Source: Achromobacter xylosoxidans A8 (lineage in GTDB: Bacteria > Pseudomonadota > Gammaproteobacteria > Burkholderiales > Burkholderiaceae_B). Taken from it: DNA of 64,000 nt. The translations under genes were made by a program, and so were the position numbers. The stretch spans positions 4,774,001 to 4,838,000 of the forward strand of contig NC_014640.1 in the NCBI RefSeq assembly GCF_000165835.1. The letters are read 5' to 3'. Below, piece by piece: positions 25,228-34,769 of the stretch (positions within the stretch are counted from its first letter, which is position 1; each line of letters begins with the position of its first letter). Under the pieces are notes generated by a model. It was not told where the DNA came from, did no database searches, and was given only the letters and a program-made list of their open reading frames with translations.

Positions 25228-26364
25228 CTAATCTATGGCTTTCACGGTCTGTACGGTCTGGGCGCTCGGGAACAGGTTGCTGATGAAGCGGTTCCACCGC
25301 ACCAAGCCGGCCGTGTCCACGAACACAACATCTTTGGGTTGCAACTCGAACTTCTCCGCCACCGCAAGAGTCTGCGGCGAGCCGGCGTTCAGGTGGAACA
25401 CCAGCGGCGTCGCTTGCTCAGTGCTGCGCACAACGAATATTTGCGACGGGTTCGAGGTCAGCTGGTTCGGTCCTCCGGCCAAGCCCAACGCCTCGGTCAA
25501 TGACATGCGTCCGTCACGCATCACTGCCGCGGTGGGCAAGGTCACCTCGCCCATCACGAAAACCTTGCTGTCGTCGCGCGGCGTGACCCTCACGATGTCG
25601 CCCGACTTCAGCAGCACTTGATTCAAGTCCTGGCCACGCTCGATCAGCGCGGGCACGTTCACGCGAGTACGGCGGCCATCCCGGATCACATAGACTGCGC
25701 TGCGGTCTCCGGTCGGCAGAATGCCGCCGGCCCTGTTGATGGCTTCCAACAGGGTCATCGGAATATCGTTGATCGCGATTGCGCCCGGCGTCTTGACCTC
25801 GCCATCCACGTAAACACGCTTGCTGCGATATCCCAGAACGCGTACGGTGATCTGCGGATCCTGGATGTATTTGCCTGAACTATTCACTATGAGATTGCGC
25901 GCCTGAAGTTCCGTCAACCCGGCCACTTTCAGCAATCCCGCATACGGAAATTGGATATATCCAGTGGATGAAACCGTATAGCCCGGAATGCCCGAGGCAG
26001 TATCCCCAATGGCTAATTCCGTGACCCCTGTCCCGATGGCGTAGGTTTGCGTCGGAAGGACGAGTTCAGGGTGATCCCACACTACGATCGAGAGGATGTC
26101 CCCCGGCCCGATCAGGTACGGCCCGGACTTGCCGTAGAGCTTGTCGACGCCTTCGTTGTCGAGCAATGCCTGGCGCGCGCGCTGGTCTTCCAGCACCAGC
26201 GACGGCGTGATTTCCTTGATTACTGCCTTGGAGTTCGGATCCAGCGGATCCGCAAGCTGATTGGCGTCAAAGGTCATACCGGGAGACAAGGCGCAAGCGC
26301 CCAGCGAGGACACGAGCGCGATAGCTGCTATGCCTCGGCTCAACGTTCCGAAAAATGTCGTCAT
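25228..26364 (-). CDS. wza: Outer-membrane polysaccharide export lipoprotein Wza
   Basis: 378 aa export channel. Signal peptide with lipobox LGAC (Cys24), then the Poly_export domain (YLIGPGDILSIVVWDHPEL), SLBB repeats (RVYVDGEVKTPGAIAI and KVFVMGEVTLPTAAV) and a C-terminal amphipathic segment (VRWNRFISNLFPSAQTV) matching the helix that forms the outer-membrane pore in E. coli Wza. Open frame extends to 26457, but the signal peptide dictates ATG 26364. First gene of the leftward operon, 62 nt before wzc, divergent from wcaJ. Confidence 0.94.
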   Translation of the reverse strand: MTTFFGTLSRGIAAIALVSSLGACALSPGMTFDANQLADPLDPNSKAVIKEITPSLVLEDQRARQALLDNEGVDKLYGKSGPYLIGPGDILSIVVWDHPELVLPTQTYAIGTGVTELAIGDTASGIPGYTVSSTGYIQFPYAGLLKVAGLTELQARNLIVNSSGKYIQDPQITVRVLGYRSKRVYVDGEVKTPGAIAINDIPMTLLEAINRAGGILPTGDRSAVYVIRDGRRTRVNVPALIERGQDLNQVLLKSGDIVRVTPRDDSKVFVMGEVTLPTAAVMRDGRMSLTEALGLAGGPNQLTSNPSQIFVVRSTEQATPLVFHLNAGSPQTLAVAEKFELQPKDVVFVDTAGLVRWNRFISNLFPSAQTVQTVKAID

Positions 26365-26606
26365 GGCAAATCCACTTGTGAATGACTTCGTTGCTTGGAG
26401 TGAGCCCGATGCGTAACGGGTTGCGACATTCCACTCTCTTTTCCTAAGCCCGCACATTCGACGGATGTCCTAAGCCTTCTCCTACATCGTTTGGAGGTTT
26501 CGGGTGCGTTGCGCACTCAATAAGATTTTGTCGGTAGCCACAAGCTTTGCGGCAGTGCACGGTTTTTGCTCGACGCAGAGCGGCTCCCCACGAACAGGAG
26601 TGCGCG
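26365..26606. promoter_or_regulatory. Divergent control region of the exopolysaccharide operons
   Basis: The 242-bp gap between wza (leftward) and the wcaJ gene (rightward) must contain both promoters. Visible elements: a dyad GTGCG-TTG-CGCAC at 26504-26516, and GTCGGTAGC at 26530-26538, one mismatch from the RfaH-recruiting ops core GGCGGTAGC, oriented toward wcaJ and 68 nt before its start. No convincing -35/-10 pair was found. Confidence 0.55.
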
Positions 26607-28016
26607 ATGGACCCGTCCCAAACGGACACGTCGTCTAGATTCAGCGGGGCAAGCTATCTCTACCGCTTGCTCGATGCCGCGATCGTCATCACCTGCGGCC
26701 TGACTGCCACCGGCTTGAAATTCTCGGACGATGCCTTGGCGGATCCTCCGCAAATCCATCTGTTCCTTGTATATCTGTGCGGCCTCGGCGTCGTTGCCAT
26801 CTTTCCGGCCTTCCGCCTGTATGTCTCCTGGCGCGGCCGCCTGCTCACCGACCTGGTGGTGCGCAGCCTGGCAGCGTGGGCGCTGGTGTTCGCGCTGGGC
26901 ATCTGCATCAGTTTTCTCATGCACCAGACCGCGGCGATATCCCGCGTATGGGCGGCTACGTGGTTCGGCATGTCGGCGCTGACGCTGGCCGGCTTACGCA
27001 TTGCGGTCTACGCGGTGCTGGGCGCCGCGCGCGACCGCGGGCTGGACCGCAAGCGCGTGCTGCTGGTTGGCTTTGGCGCTCTGGGCCACGACCTGTGGCG
27101 CCGCGTCGAGCAATATCGCGGCGCGGGCTACGAAGTGGCGGGCATCTACGCCGAACCCCATGAAAACCTGCCGCCGCAAGTCCGCCGCCTGCATGACCTG
27201 GACGAACTGCATGCCTTCGTGCATGAGCACACCGTCCGCGAGATCTGGATCGTGCTGCCGATGGAGGCGGGCCAGGAACTGCGCGAAGTCCTCTATCACC
27301 TGCGCAACGACCTGGTGGATATCCGCTGGATTCCCGACGTCATGTCGATCCAGCTGTTGGGGCATCGCATCGGGGAATTCCTGGGCCTGCCCGCGATACA
27401 GCTCAACAGCCTGCCCGCCGCTGGCGTGCGGGGCTGGGCCAAGGAGATTTTCGACCGCAGCTTTGCCTTCTGCGCGCTGATCGGGCTGTCGCCGGTCATG
27501 CTGACGGTGGCTTTCCTGGTCAAGGCGACCTCGCGCGGCCCGGTGTTCTTCACCCAGCCGCGGCTGGGCGTGGACGGCAAGGTCTTCCACGTCTACAAGT
27601 TCCGCACCATGACGGTGCACCAGGAGCACGGCGTGGTCACCCAGGCGACCCGCAACGACGCGCGCATCACGCGCATCGGCGGCTTCCTCAGGCGCACCAG
27701 CCTGGACGAGCTGCCCCAATTCCTGAACGTGCTGATGGGCGACATGTCGGTGGTGGGCCCGCGCCCGCACGCGCTGGAGCACAACGAAATGTACAAGGAC
27801 CTGGTCCAGCGCTACATGATGCGCCACCGCGTCAAACCCGGCATCACCGGCTGGGCGCAGGTCAACGGCCTGCGCGGACAGACGGACACGCTGCGCAAGA
27901 TGAGCGACCGCATCGAGTACGACATTTATTACATCCAGCACTGGACGTTCAGGATGGACCTGCAGATCATCGCCCGCACGGCGGTATCGGGATGGACGGG
28001 CCGCAATGTCTACTAG
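26607..28016 (+). CDS. wcaJ: Undecaprenyl-phosphate glucose (hexose) phosphotransferase, WcaJ/BceB type
   Basis: 469 aa polyisoprenyl-phosphate hexose-1-phosphate transferase that starts repeat-unit assembly by moving a hexose-1-P, usually glucose, to the lipid carrier. Several N-terminal helices, a Rossmann-like CoA-binding-3 domain (VLLVGFGALGHDLWRRV, about residues 140-260), then the Bac_transf catalytic domain with a membrane hairpin (FCALIGLSPVMLTVAFLV), KFRTM, RRTSLDELPQFLNVLMGDM and VGPRPHA. AGGAG precedes ATG 26607; an earlier in-frame ATG lacks one. First of 13 rightward genes; overlaps the next gene by 11 nt. Confidence 0.92.
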   Translation: MDPSQTDTSSRFSGASYLYRLLDAAIVITCGLTATGLKFSDDALADPPQIHLFLVYLCGLGVVAIFPAFRLYVSWRGRLLTDLVVRSLAAWALVFALGICISFLMHQTAAISRVWAATWFGMSALTLAGLRIAVYAVLGAARDRGLDRKRVLLVGFGALGHDLWRRVEQYRGAGYEVAGIYAEPHENLPPQVRRLHDLDELHAFVHEHTVREIWIVLPMEAGQELREVLYHLRNDLVDIRWIPDVMSIQLLGHRIGEFLGLPAIQLNSLPAAGVRGWAKEIFDRSFAFCALIGLSPVMLTVAFLVKATSRGPVFFTQPRLGVDGKVFHVYKFRTMTVHQEHGVVTQATRNDARITRIGGFLRRTSLDELPQFLNVLMGDMSVVGPRPHALEHNEMYKDLVQRYMMRHRVKPGITGWAQVNGLRGQTDTLRKMSDRIEYDIYYIQHWTFRMDLQIIARTAVSGWTGRNVY

Positions 28017-28524
28017 ACCCTTGGGATGGCCCGAACGATCCGGGCGGCAACGGGCCGCGGCCGCCGGCGGCGTACTGGCGCAGGCGGAATTCCGCCAGGC
28101 GGTCGAAATGTTGCCGCTGGTTTCCATCGACCTGCTGCTGCGCGACGCCGCGGGCCGCTACCTGACCGGCCTGCGCGCCAATCCTCCGGCCCAGGGCGCC
28201 TGGTTCGTGCCGGGCGGGCGCATCCGCAAGAACGAGACCCTGCACGACGCGCTGCGCCGCATCGCCCGCGAAGAGTTGGGCATCCCGGTCAACGAACTGG
28301 CCTGGACTCCGCGCGGCGTGTACGAGCACTTCTACGGCACCAATTTTGCGGGTGAAGCCGGACGCTCCACCCATTACGTCGTCCTCGCCTACGAGGCCGA
28401 GCTTTCTTTGGACATTTCCAGCCTGCCCCAGGCCCAGCACCGCAGCTACCGCTGGCAGCCTGCCCGGGCCATCGCCGCCGATCCCGGCGTGCACCCCTAC
28501 ACCCAGGCCTACTTCAAGGAGTGA
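28006..28524 (+). CDS. gmm: GDP-mannose mannosyl hydrolase (Nudix, Gmm/WcaH)
   Basis: 172 aa Nudix-fold enzyme splitting GDP-mannose to GDP and mannose, thought to tune the GDP-mannose/GDP-fucose pool. The altered Nudix box GGRIRKNETLHDALRRIA then REELG lacks the usual catalytic Glu of R-E-U-x-E-E (an Ile stands there), a change known for GDPMH enzymes. Also seen: LVSIDLLLRD and APR-like FVPGGR. Same position as wcaH in colanic acid clusters, between the initiating transferase and manC. Confidence 0.88.
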   Translation: MSTRPLGWPERSGRQRAAAAGGVLAQAEFRQAVEMLPLVSIDLLLRDAAGRYLTGLRANPPAQGAWFVPGGRIRKNETLHDALRRIAREELGIPVNELAWTPRGVYEHFYGTNFAGEAGRSTHYVVLAYEAELSLDISSLPQAQHRSYRWQPARAIAADPGVHPYTQAYFKE

Positions 28525-28529
28525 GCGCC

Positions 28530-29960
28530 ATGACCAACCCCCCTCCCCCGTACCGGGCAGTCATACTCTGCGGCGGTTCAGGCTCGCGCCTGTGGCCGCT
28601 GTCGCGCGAACTGCTGCCGAAGCAGTTCATCCGTTTGACCGATGACCGCAGCCTGCTGCAGAACACCCTGCTGCGGCTGGGCTCGGCCGGCGCCGAGGCC
28701 CGGCCTACCCTGGTATGCAACGACGCGCACCGCTACATCGCGGCGGAGCAGGCGCTGGAGCTGGACATCAAGGACGTGGAAGTGATCCTGGAGCCGTTCG
28801 CCCGCAACACGGCGCCAGCCATCGCCGCTGCCACCCTGCGCGCCATGCGCGACGGCGAGGATCCGGTCATGCTCATCATGCCCTCGGATCACGTGCTGGA
28901 AGACGGCGAGGTGCTGCGCGCCGCCTTCGCCGAAGCCTACCGGGCCGCCCTGCAGGGCGCGCTGGTGACGTTCGGGATCAAGCCCACCGCCCCGCTGAGC
29001 GGCTATGGCTACATCCAGGCGGACGAACCCGGCGTCATGGCGCCCGCGCGCCGGGTGCGCCGCTTCGTCGAAAAGCCCTCGCCCGAGGTCGCTCAACGTT
29101 TCATCGAGGATGGCGGCTATTACTGGAACAGCGGCATGTTCGCCTTCCAGGCCTCGGTGTTCCTTTCGGAAATGGCGCGCCTGGCGCCCAAGATGCTGGA
29201 ACAGGTGCAGGCGGCGGTGGCCATCGGCCATGGCGAGAATGCGCTGTTCCACCTGGACGGACCGTCGTTCGAAGCCTGCCCCAGCGATTCCATGGACTAC
29301 GCCATCATGGAGCGTACCGACAGCGCCGTGGTTATCCCCCTGGCCGCCTCGTGGAGCGACGTCGGCGCCTGGGACGCGGTCTGGGGTATCGCCCAGAAGA
29401 CGGAGGAAGGCAACTCCACCACCGGCGACGTCATGGTGGAGGATTCGCGCAACTGCCTGATCCACTCCACCAGCCGGCTGGTCGCCTCGGTGGGCCTGGA
29501 CGACATCGTCGTGATCGAAACCGCCGACGCCGTACTGGTGGCGCACAAATCGCGCTCGCAGGACGTCAAGCGGCTGGTCGAGATCTTCAAGACGCAGCAC
29601 CGCTCGGAGCTCAACCATCACCGCGAGGTGCAGCGGCCCTGGGGATCCTATGACTCGGTGGGCCAGGGTCCGCGCTACCAGGTCAAGCGCATCACGGTGA
29701 AGCCCGGGGCGCGCCTGTCCTCGCAGATGCACCACCACCGCGCGGAACACTGGATCGTGGTGTCGGGCACGGCGCGCATCTACAACGGCGACAAGCAGTA
29801 CCTGCTGACCGAAAACCAGTCGACTTACATCCCCCTGGGCGAGATCCACAGCCTGGAGAACCCTGGAAAGATCCCGCTGGAAATCATCGAGGTTCAATCG
29901 GGGGCCTACCTGGGCGAGGACGACATCGTCAGATTCCAGGACATGTATGGCCGAGTGTGA
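28530..29960 (+). CDS. manC: Mannose-1-phosphate guanylyltransferase / mannose-6-phosphate isomerase
   Basis: 476 aa type II bifunctional enzyme making GDP-mannose. N-terminal nucleotidyltransferase: LCGGSGSRLWPLSRE, LPKQF, FVEKPSPE and YYWNSGMF. C-terminal cupin PMI domain from about residue 370: RPWGSYDSV, QMHHHRAEHWIVVSGTA. AAGGAG lies 8 nt before ATG 28530; a GTG at 28521 overlaps it and was rejected. Five nt follow gmm. Product feeds gmd and mannosyl transfer. Confidence 0.95.
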   Translation: MTNPPPPYRAVILCGGSGSRLWPLSRELLPKQFIRLTDDRSLLQNTLLRLGSAGAEARPTLVCNDAHRYIAAEQALELDIKDVEVILEPFARNTAPAIAAATLRAMRDGEDPVMLIMPSDHVLEDGEVLRAAFAEAYRAALQGALVTFGIKPTAPLSGYGYIQADEPGVMAPARRVRRFVEKPSPEVAQRFIEDGGYYWNSGMFAFQASVFLSEMARLAPKMLEQVQAAVAIGHGENALFHLDGPSFEACPSDSMDYAIMERTDSAVVIPLAASWSDVGAWDAVWGIAQKTEEGNSTTGDVMVEDSRNCLIHSTSRLVASVGLDDIVVIETADAVLVAHKSRSQDVKRLVEIFKTQHRSELNHHREVQRPWGSYDSVGQGPRYQVKRITVKPGARLSSQMHHHRAEHWIVVSGTARIYNGDKQYLLTENQSTYIPLGEIHSLENPGKIPLEIIEVQSGAYLGEDDIVRFQDMYGRV

Positions 29961-30384
29961 GGAGCCTCCACGCCGCGCGCGCTTGCCTGCCTCCGAGAAG
30001 GAGTCTTTCTTCAGGCCAGGCATGGCGCGGATCTGCCTGCCCTTTGCAGGCCTGTTCTTCGCCGTGCTGGTCACGGTGGGCAACCTGCCGGGCCTGGCCG
30101 CCGAGATGTCGGACGCCTTTGGGGACAAGCGCCTGCATCTTGCGGCTTACGCCTTCCTGACCACCTTGATCTATTTCTCGGTCAACCGGCGTCCCGGACT
30201 GACGGCCCTGCTGGGGGTGGCGGCCCTGGGCGCTTTGGATGAAGCAATCCAGTCCTTTTTTCCGTATCGACAGGCTGATTTATTAGACCTTTTGGCCGAT
30301 ATCTCCGCGGCTGGTGCAACAGTAATCTCATTGCACATTGGTACCGCAGCCTTCGGCTCCTTTCGTGCAGTCACTAAGTCTTAA
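29947..30384 (+). CDS. VanZ-like small membrane protein
   Basis: 145 aa with about four hydrophobic helices. VanZ-family features: [17 protein letters not shown], then [32 protein letters not shown] 29947 overlaps manC by 14 nt; a later start at 30022 is possible and would remove a polar leader. VanZ-like proteins occur widely and are often found in polysaccharide loci; their biochemical role is unknown. Nothing here implies glycopeptide resistance. Confidence 0.78.
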   Translation: MAECEEPPRRARLPASEKESFFRPGMARICLPFAGLFFAVLVTVGNLPGLAAEMSDAFGDKRLHLAAYAFLTTLIYFSVNRRPGLTALLGVAALGALDEAIQSFFPYRQADLLDLLADISAAGATVISLHIGTAAFGSFRAVTKS

Positions 30385-30394
30385 GGATACAACC

Positions 30395-31504
30395 ATGCCA
30401 AAACGGGCACTGATTACCGGCGTTACTGGCCAAGACGGGGCCTATCTGGCGGAGTTTCTGCTGGCCAAGGGCTATGAGGTCCACGGCATCAAGCGGCGCG
30501 CTTCGCTGTTCAATACCGCGCGGATCGACCATCTGTACCAGGATCCGCATGACCAGCCCCGCAATTTCGTGCTGCATCACGGCGATATGACCGACTCTTG
30601 CAGCCTGATCCGCATCGTGCAGTCGGTGCAGCCCGACGAGATCTACAACCTGGCCGCCCAAAGCCATGTCGGCGTCTCGTTCGAGGAACCCGAGTACACG
30701 GCCAACGCCGACGGCCTGGGCACCCTGCGCCTGCTGGAAGCCATCCGTATCCTGAAGCTGGAAAACAAGGCACGTTTCTATCAGGCCTCCACCTCCGAGC
30801 TGTATGGCCTGGTGCAGGAAACGCCGCAGAAGGAAACCACGCCGTTCTACCCGCGCAGCCCGTACGCGGCGGCCAAGCTGTATGCCTACTGGATCAGCGT
30901 GAACTACCGCGAAGCCTATGGCATGTATGCCTGCAACGGCATCCTGTTCAACCACGAATCGCCCAAGCGCGGCGAGACCTTCGTCACGCGCAAGATCACC
31001 CGCGGCCTGGCCCGCATCGTGCTCGGCCTGCAGGAATGCCTGTACCTGGGCAACCTGTCCGCGCTGCGCGACTGGGGCCATGCCCGCGACTACGTCGAAA
31101 TGCAGTGGCTGATGCTGCAACAGGACACGCCCGAGGACTACGTCATCGCCACCGGCATGCAGTACAGCGTGCGCGAATTCATCAATACGGCGGCGCGCGA
31201 GCTGGGCATCCTGCTGGCCTGGGAAGGCGAAGGCCTGGAAGAGACCGCCACCGTGCTGTTCTCGCCGGTGCATGACATCAAGCCGGGCCAGGTCATCGTC
31301 CGGGTCGATCCGCGCTACTTCCGTCCGACGGAAGTGGAAACCCTGCTGGGCGATCCGACCAAGGCGCGCGAAAAGCTGGGATGGTCGCCCCGCACCTCGT
31401 TCGCGCAACTGGTCAAGGAAATGGTCGAAAGCGATCTGCGCGACGCGCGGCGCGATGCCCTGGTCGAGCAGAACGGCTACGAAATCTACGCCTACAAGGA
31501 GTAG
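30395..31504 (+). CDS. gmd: GDP-mannose 4,6-dehydratase
   Basis: 369 aa SDR enzyme turning GDP-mannose into GDP-4-keto-6-deoxymannose, first step to GDP-L-fucose or GDP-rhamnose. Seen: [19 protein letters not shown] (cofactor loop), [10 protein letters not shown], the catalytic Ser-Thr region [10 protein letters not shown], and Tyr-x3-Lys in [18 protein letters not shown] precedes ATG 30395. Pairing with the next gene points to fucose as end product. C-terminal EIYAYKE is untruncated. Confidence 0.95.
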   Translation: MPKRALITGVTGQDGAYLAEFLLAKGYEVHGIKRRASLFNTARIDHLYQDPHDQPRNFVLHHGDMTDSCSLIRIVQSVQPDEIYNLAAQSHVGVSFEEPEYTANADGLGTLRLLEAIRILKLENKARFYQASTSELYGLVQETPQKETTPFYPRSPYAAAKLYAYWISVNYREAYGMYACNGILFNHESPKRGETFVTRKITRGLARIVLGLQECLYLGNLSALRDWGHARDYVEMQWLMLQQDTPEDYVIATGMQYSVREFINTAARELGILLAWEGEGLEETATVLFSPVHDIKPGQVIVRVDPRYFRPTEVETLLGDPTKAREKLGWSPRTSFAQLVKEMVESDLRDARRDALVEQNGYEIYAYKE

Positions 31505-31510
31505 CACGAC

Positions 31511-32464
31511 ATGACGAACCTGGAGCAACGCGTCTTCGTCGCGGGCCATCGCGGCATGGTGGGCGCCGCGATCACCCGCGAACTGCAGCGCCGCGGCTAC
31601 CGCAACGTGCTGACCCGCGGCCGGGACGAGCTGGATCTGGAGAACCAGAACCAGGTCAACCGCTTCTTCTCGACCACGCCAGTCGACGTGGTGTACCTGG
31701 CCGCGGCCAAGGTCGGGGGCATCCTGGCCAACCAGACGCATCCGGTGGAGTTCCTGTACAAGAACCTGATGATCCAGTGCAACGTGATCCGCGCCGCCTA
31801 TGCGGCCGGAGTGCGCAAGCTGCTGTTTCTGGGTTCGTCATGCATCTACCCGCGCGAAGCTCCGCAACCGATCCGCGAGGACGCCTTGCTGACGGGGCCG
31901 CTGGAAGCCACCAACGAGCCTTACGCCATCGCCAAGATCGCAGGGCTGAAGCTGTGCGAGGCCTACCAGCGCGAGTTCGGCGCGCGCTTCATCTGCGCCA
32001 TGCCGACCAATCTGTATGGCCAGCATGACAACTACGACCTGCAAAGCAGCCATGTGCTGCCCGCGCTGATCCGCAAGTTCCACGAAGGCCGGGAAGCCGG
32101 CCAGGAAAGCGTGTCGATCTGGGGCACCGGCGCGCCGCTGCGCGAGTTCCTGTACGTGGACGACCTGGCCCAGGCCTGCGTCATGCTGATGGAGCATCCG
32201 CAAGCGGAAGGCATGTACAACATCGGCGCCGGGCAGGACATCTCGATCGCCGACCTGGCCAGGCTGGTGGCCCGCGTCGTCGGCTACGAAGGCAATATCG
32301 TCTACGACAGCAGCAAGCCCGACGGCACGCCGCGCAAGCTGATGGACTCGGCCCGCGTGCAGGCGCTGGGCTGGAAACCGGAGATCTCGCTGACGCATGG
32401 CATCACGCTGGCCTACGGGCATTTCCTGCGTGAACGCACCCAGCATGCGCTGCCCGTGGCCTGA
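31511..32464 (+). CDS. fcl: GDP-L-fucose synthase
   Basis: 317 aa bifunctional epimerase/reductase producing GDP-L-fucose from the Gmd product using NADPH. Motifs: [44 protein letters not shown], and catalytic [21 protein letters not shown] is a family hallmark. Six nt after gmd. Its presence predicts L-fucose in the exported polymer. Confidence 0.95.
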   Translation: MTNLEQRVFVAGHRGMVGAAITRELQRRGYRNVLTRGRDELDLENQNQVNRFFSTTPVDVVYLAAAKVGGILANQTHPVEFLYKNLMIQCNVIRAAYAAGVRKLLFLGSSCIYPREAPQPIREDALLTGPLEATNEPYAIAKIAGLKLCEAYQREFGARFICAMPTNLYGQHDNYDLQSSHVLPALIRKFHEGREAGQESVSIWGTGAPLREFLYVDDLAQACVMLMEHPQAEGMYNIGAGQDISIADLARLVARVVGYEGNIVYDSSKPDGTPRKLMDSARVQALGWKPEISLTHGITLAYGHFLRERTQHALPVA

Positions 32465-32502
32465 CGGCCTCGCCAGAACCCTTATGCCTACAGGCCCCAG
32501 CC

Positions 32503-33819
32503 ATGCTCGGATTCCTCAGGAAACATGTCGCCGGCAATGCCTCCTTCTGGGGGCTGGTGGAGTATGGCATCGGCCCGGTCGCGGCGCTGGTGGCCCTGCC
32601 CATCCTGTTCCGGCAGCTGGGGACCGTGGGCTTCGGCCAGTACTCCATGATCATCGCCCTGGCCGGCTTCGGCAACGCCGCCAACCTGGGCGCTGCCGTG
32701 ACCGCGACCAAGCTGGTGTCCGAGCGCATGCACGAGCCGGGCGGCGCCTATCGCGCAGCCGGCGTGAGCATGTCGCTGATCGGCTGCGCGCTGGCGGTCG
32801 TGACCCTGGCCGCGGTGCTGCTGTGGGGCGTCGTGGGCCTGGGCTGGCCAGAGGCGACCTTCGGCGGCGTGGCAGTGACCATGCTGGCCATGCCCGCGCT
32901 GGCCATCTACCTGACGCAGCAATATGACCAGCTGTTCTCAGGCTGCCTGAAGGGCCGCGAGGACTTCCGCGCCACGGCGCTATGCGAAGTCTTCAGCCGC
33001 ACCGGCACCATGGCGCTGGCCTGCGCCACGGCCTGGCTGACGGCCTCGCCGACCTGGACTGGACTGGCGCAGGCGCTGGGACTGCTGGTTGCGGGCAGCG
33101 TGAAGATGCGCGTGTTCGCGCGCGCCTATGGCCGCATCCTGGTGCGCCCGGTGCGCGACCGCGGCGCCATGATGGACGCCTTCAAGTTCTCGCGCTGGTC
33201 CTGGCTGAACAGCCTGAGCGCCCTGGCCTTCGGCTCGGTGGACCGGGTGCTGGTCGGCAGCCTCATGGGGCCGGCGGCGCTCGCGATCTACACGGTCGGC
33301 GTGCAGGTCGGCCAGATCATCCATACCGCGTCGGTCGCCATCTTCCAGAAGGCCATGCCGCGCGTCACCCGCCTGTCGGTTTCGCCGCCCTACCCTGGCG
33401 CGGTCGAACACGAGATCCGCCGCATGATGCTGTGGAACCTGGTGCTGTCGGCCAGCGCCACGCTGGCAGTGCTGGCGGTCAGCCATCCGCTCTTGAACCT
33501 GCTGCTGGGGGACAACGTCGCCAGCGGCCATCTGGGCACCTTCCGATTGCTCATCGTGGCCTCGGGGCTGCTGTCCCTGAACGCCGCCGCGCACTTCTCG
33601 CTGCTCGGGCTCGGCAATTCCCGCGCGGTCGCCATCCTGAACGGCCTGGGCGGCCTGGCGATGCTGTGCGTCATGGCGGGCTTGGTACACGCGGCGGGCG
33701 AGCACGCCGCGGCCTGGGGCCGCATGGCCTACGCGGCGATCACGCTGGCCGGCGTGGCCCTCGCCATCCGTCAATCCCGGCCCGACTTTCCGGGCGCCTT
33801 GCCTGCGGCCACCCGTTAA
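32503..33819 (+). CDS. Polysaccharide repeat-unit flippase (Wzx-like, MATE/MOP superfamily)
   Basis: 438 aa with about 12 predicted hydrophobic helices; starts FLRKHVAGNASFWGLVEYGIGPVAALVALP-like, with the usual first-helix glycines. A mid-protein FSRWSWLNSLSALAFGSVDRVLVGSLMG is characteristic of Wzx/RfbX proteins at helix 7. It would flip lipid-linked repeats across the inner membrane. Identification rests on topology plus context between fcl and the glycosyltransferases. Confidence 0.82.
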   Translation: MLGFLRKHVAGNASFWGLVEYGIGPVAALVALPILFRQLGTVGFGQYSMIIALAGFGNAANLGAAVTATKLVSERMHEPGGAYRAAGVSMSLIGCALAVVTLAAVLLWGVVGLGWPEATFGGVAVTMLAMPALAIYLTQQYDQLFSGCLKGREDFRATALCEVFSRTGTMALACATAWLTASPTWTGLAQALGLLVAGSVKMRVFARAYGRILVRPVRDRGAMMDAFKFSRWSWLNSLSALAFGSVDRVLVGSLMGPAALAIYTVGVQVGQIIHTASVAIFQKAMPRVTRLSVSPPYPGAVEHEIRRMMLWNLVLSASATLAVLAVSHPLLNLLLGDNVASGHLGTFRLLIVASGLLSLNAAAHFSLLGLGNSRAVAILNGLGGLAMLCVMAGLVHAAGEHAAAWGRMAYAAITLAGVALAIRQSRPDFPGALPAATR

Positions 33820-33839
33820 CTCACATGCTGAGGTCCTAC

Positions 33840-34742
33840 ATGCGCAAGCGTCATAACGAGTATTCACGTCAGCTCATCGACTTCGTCCGCGAGTTGCGGC
33901 CGCCGGCGCCGATTGCCGGCAGCCTGTTGCCGAAAGTGACCATCGTGACCCCCTCGTTCAACCAGGCCCGCTTCCTGGAACGCACCATCCTGTCCGTGCT
34001 GAACCAGGGCTATCCGCGGCTGGAGTACATCATCATCGACGGCGGCTCCACCGACGGCAGCGTGGACATCATCCGCAAGTACGAGCGCTATCTGACCTAT
34101 TGGGAAAGCACGCCGGACCGCGGCCAGTCGCATGCCATCAACAAGGGCTTCGAACGCGCCACCGGCGATTACGTCGGCTGGCAGAACTCCGACGACCTGT
34201 ACTTCCCCGGCGCCTTGCGCAAGCTGGGCGCCGCGGCGTCCAAGGGACGCGCGCCTATCGTCAGCGGCAATCTGTTCGTCGCCGACGCCGACAACAAGAT
34301 CTTCCGCAAGATCCATTACACCCCGGTCAACCGCGGCACGCTTACGGTGGTGAAGGCGTCCATCCCGAACCAGTCGGCGATCTTCCGCCGCGACCTGTTG
34401 CAGAAGTACGGACTGCTGCAGGAGAGCATGCGCTACTGCATGGACCTGGAACTCTGGAGCCGGTTGCTGCGCGAAGGCAAGAACCTGATCGTGCCGGACG
34501 CCATGGGCGTGTACACCGCCCATGACGAAACCAAGACGGCGCTGATGCAGGACGTGCTGCTGGAGGAGCGCGAGCAGATCGTCACGCGCATCCGCCGCAC
34601 GGAACCGGGCCTGGGCAAGCTGTTCGAGCTGTCCTGCCGCGCGTCCAAGGTGGCCGCGCATGCGCGCCAAGGAGACCTGTCCTATCTGTTCGAAAAGCTG
34701 ACCACCAAGATATTCGGACGCGACGACTGGGCTTCGCACTAG
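33840..34742 (+). CDS. Glycosyltransferase family 2
   Basis: 300 aa GT-A fold transferase. Motifs: KVTIVTPSFNQARFLERTI, LNQGYPRLEYIIIDGGSTDGS (nucleotide-binding Asp), ESTPDRGQSHAINKGF, and GWQNSDDLYFPGAL, where the DxD-like acidic pair binds metal. The usual start is after GAGG at ATG 33840; an in-frame ATG at 33825 would add five residues. The sugar it transfers cannot be told from sequence. 20 nt after wzx, 27 nt before the polymerase. Confidence 0.88.
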   Translation: MRKRHNEYSRQLIDFVRELRPPAPIAGSLLPKVTIVTPSFNQARFLERTILSVLNQGYPRLEYIIIDGGSTDGSVDIIRKYERYLTYWESTPDRGQSHAINKGFERATGDYVGWQNSDDLYFPGALRKLGAAASKGRAPIVSGNLFVADADNKIFRKIHYTPVNRGTLTVVKASIPNQSAIFRRDLLQKYGLLQESMRYCMDLELWSRLLREGKNLIVPDAMGVYTAHDETKTALMQDVLLEEREQIVTRIRRTEPGLGKLFELSCRASKVAAHARQGDLSYLFEKLTTKIFGRDDWASH

Positions 34743-34769
34743 CGCCCGTCCAAACAGAGAAGAGCCGCA

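Noticed and set aside
29947..30384. Glycopeptide resistance determinant (VanZ)
   Set aside because: Only the general VanZ fold is shared; the setting is nucleotide-sugar synthesis and no van genes are present.
30171..31741. Minus-strand open frames opposite vanZ-gmd-fcl
   Set aside because: They run through intact SDR enzymes and the operon's closely spaced starts; compositional shadows.
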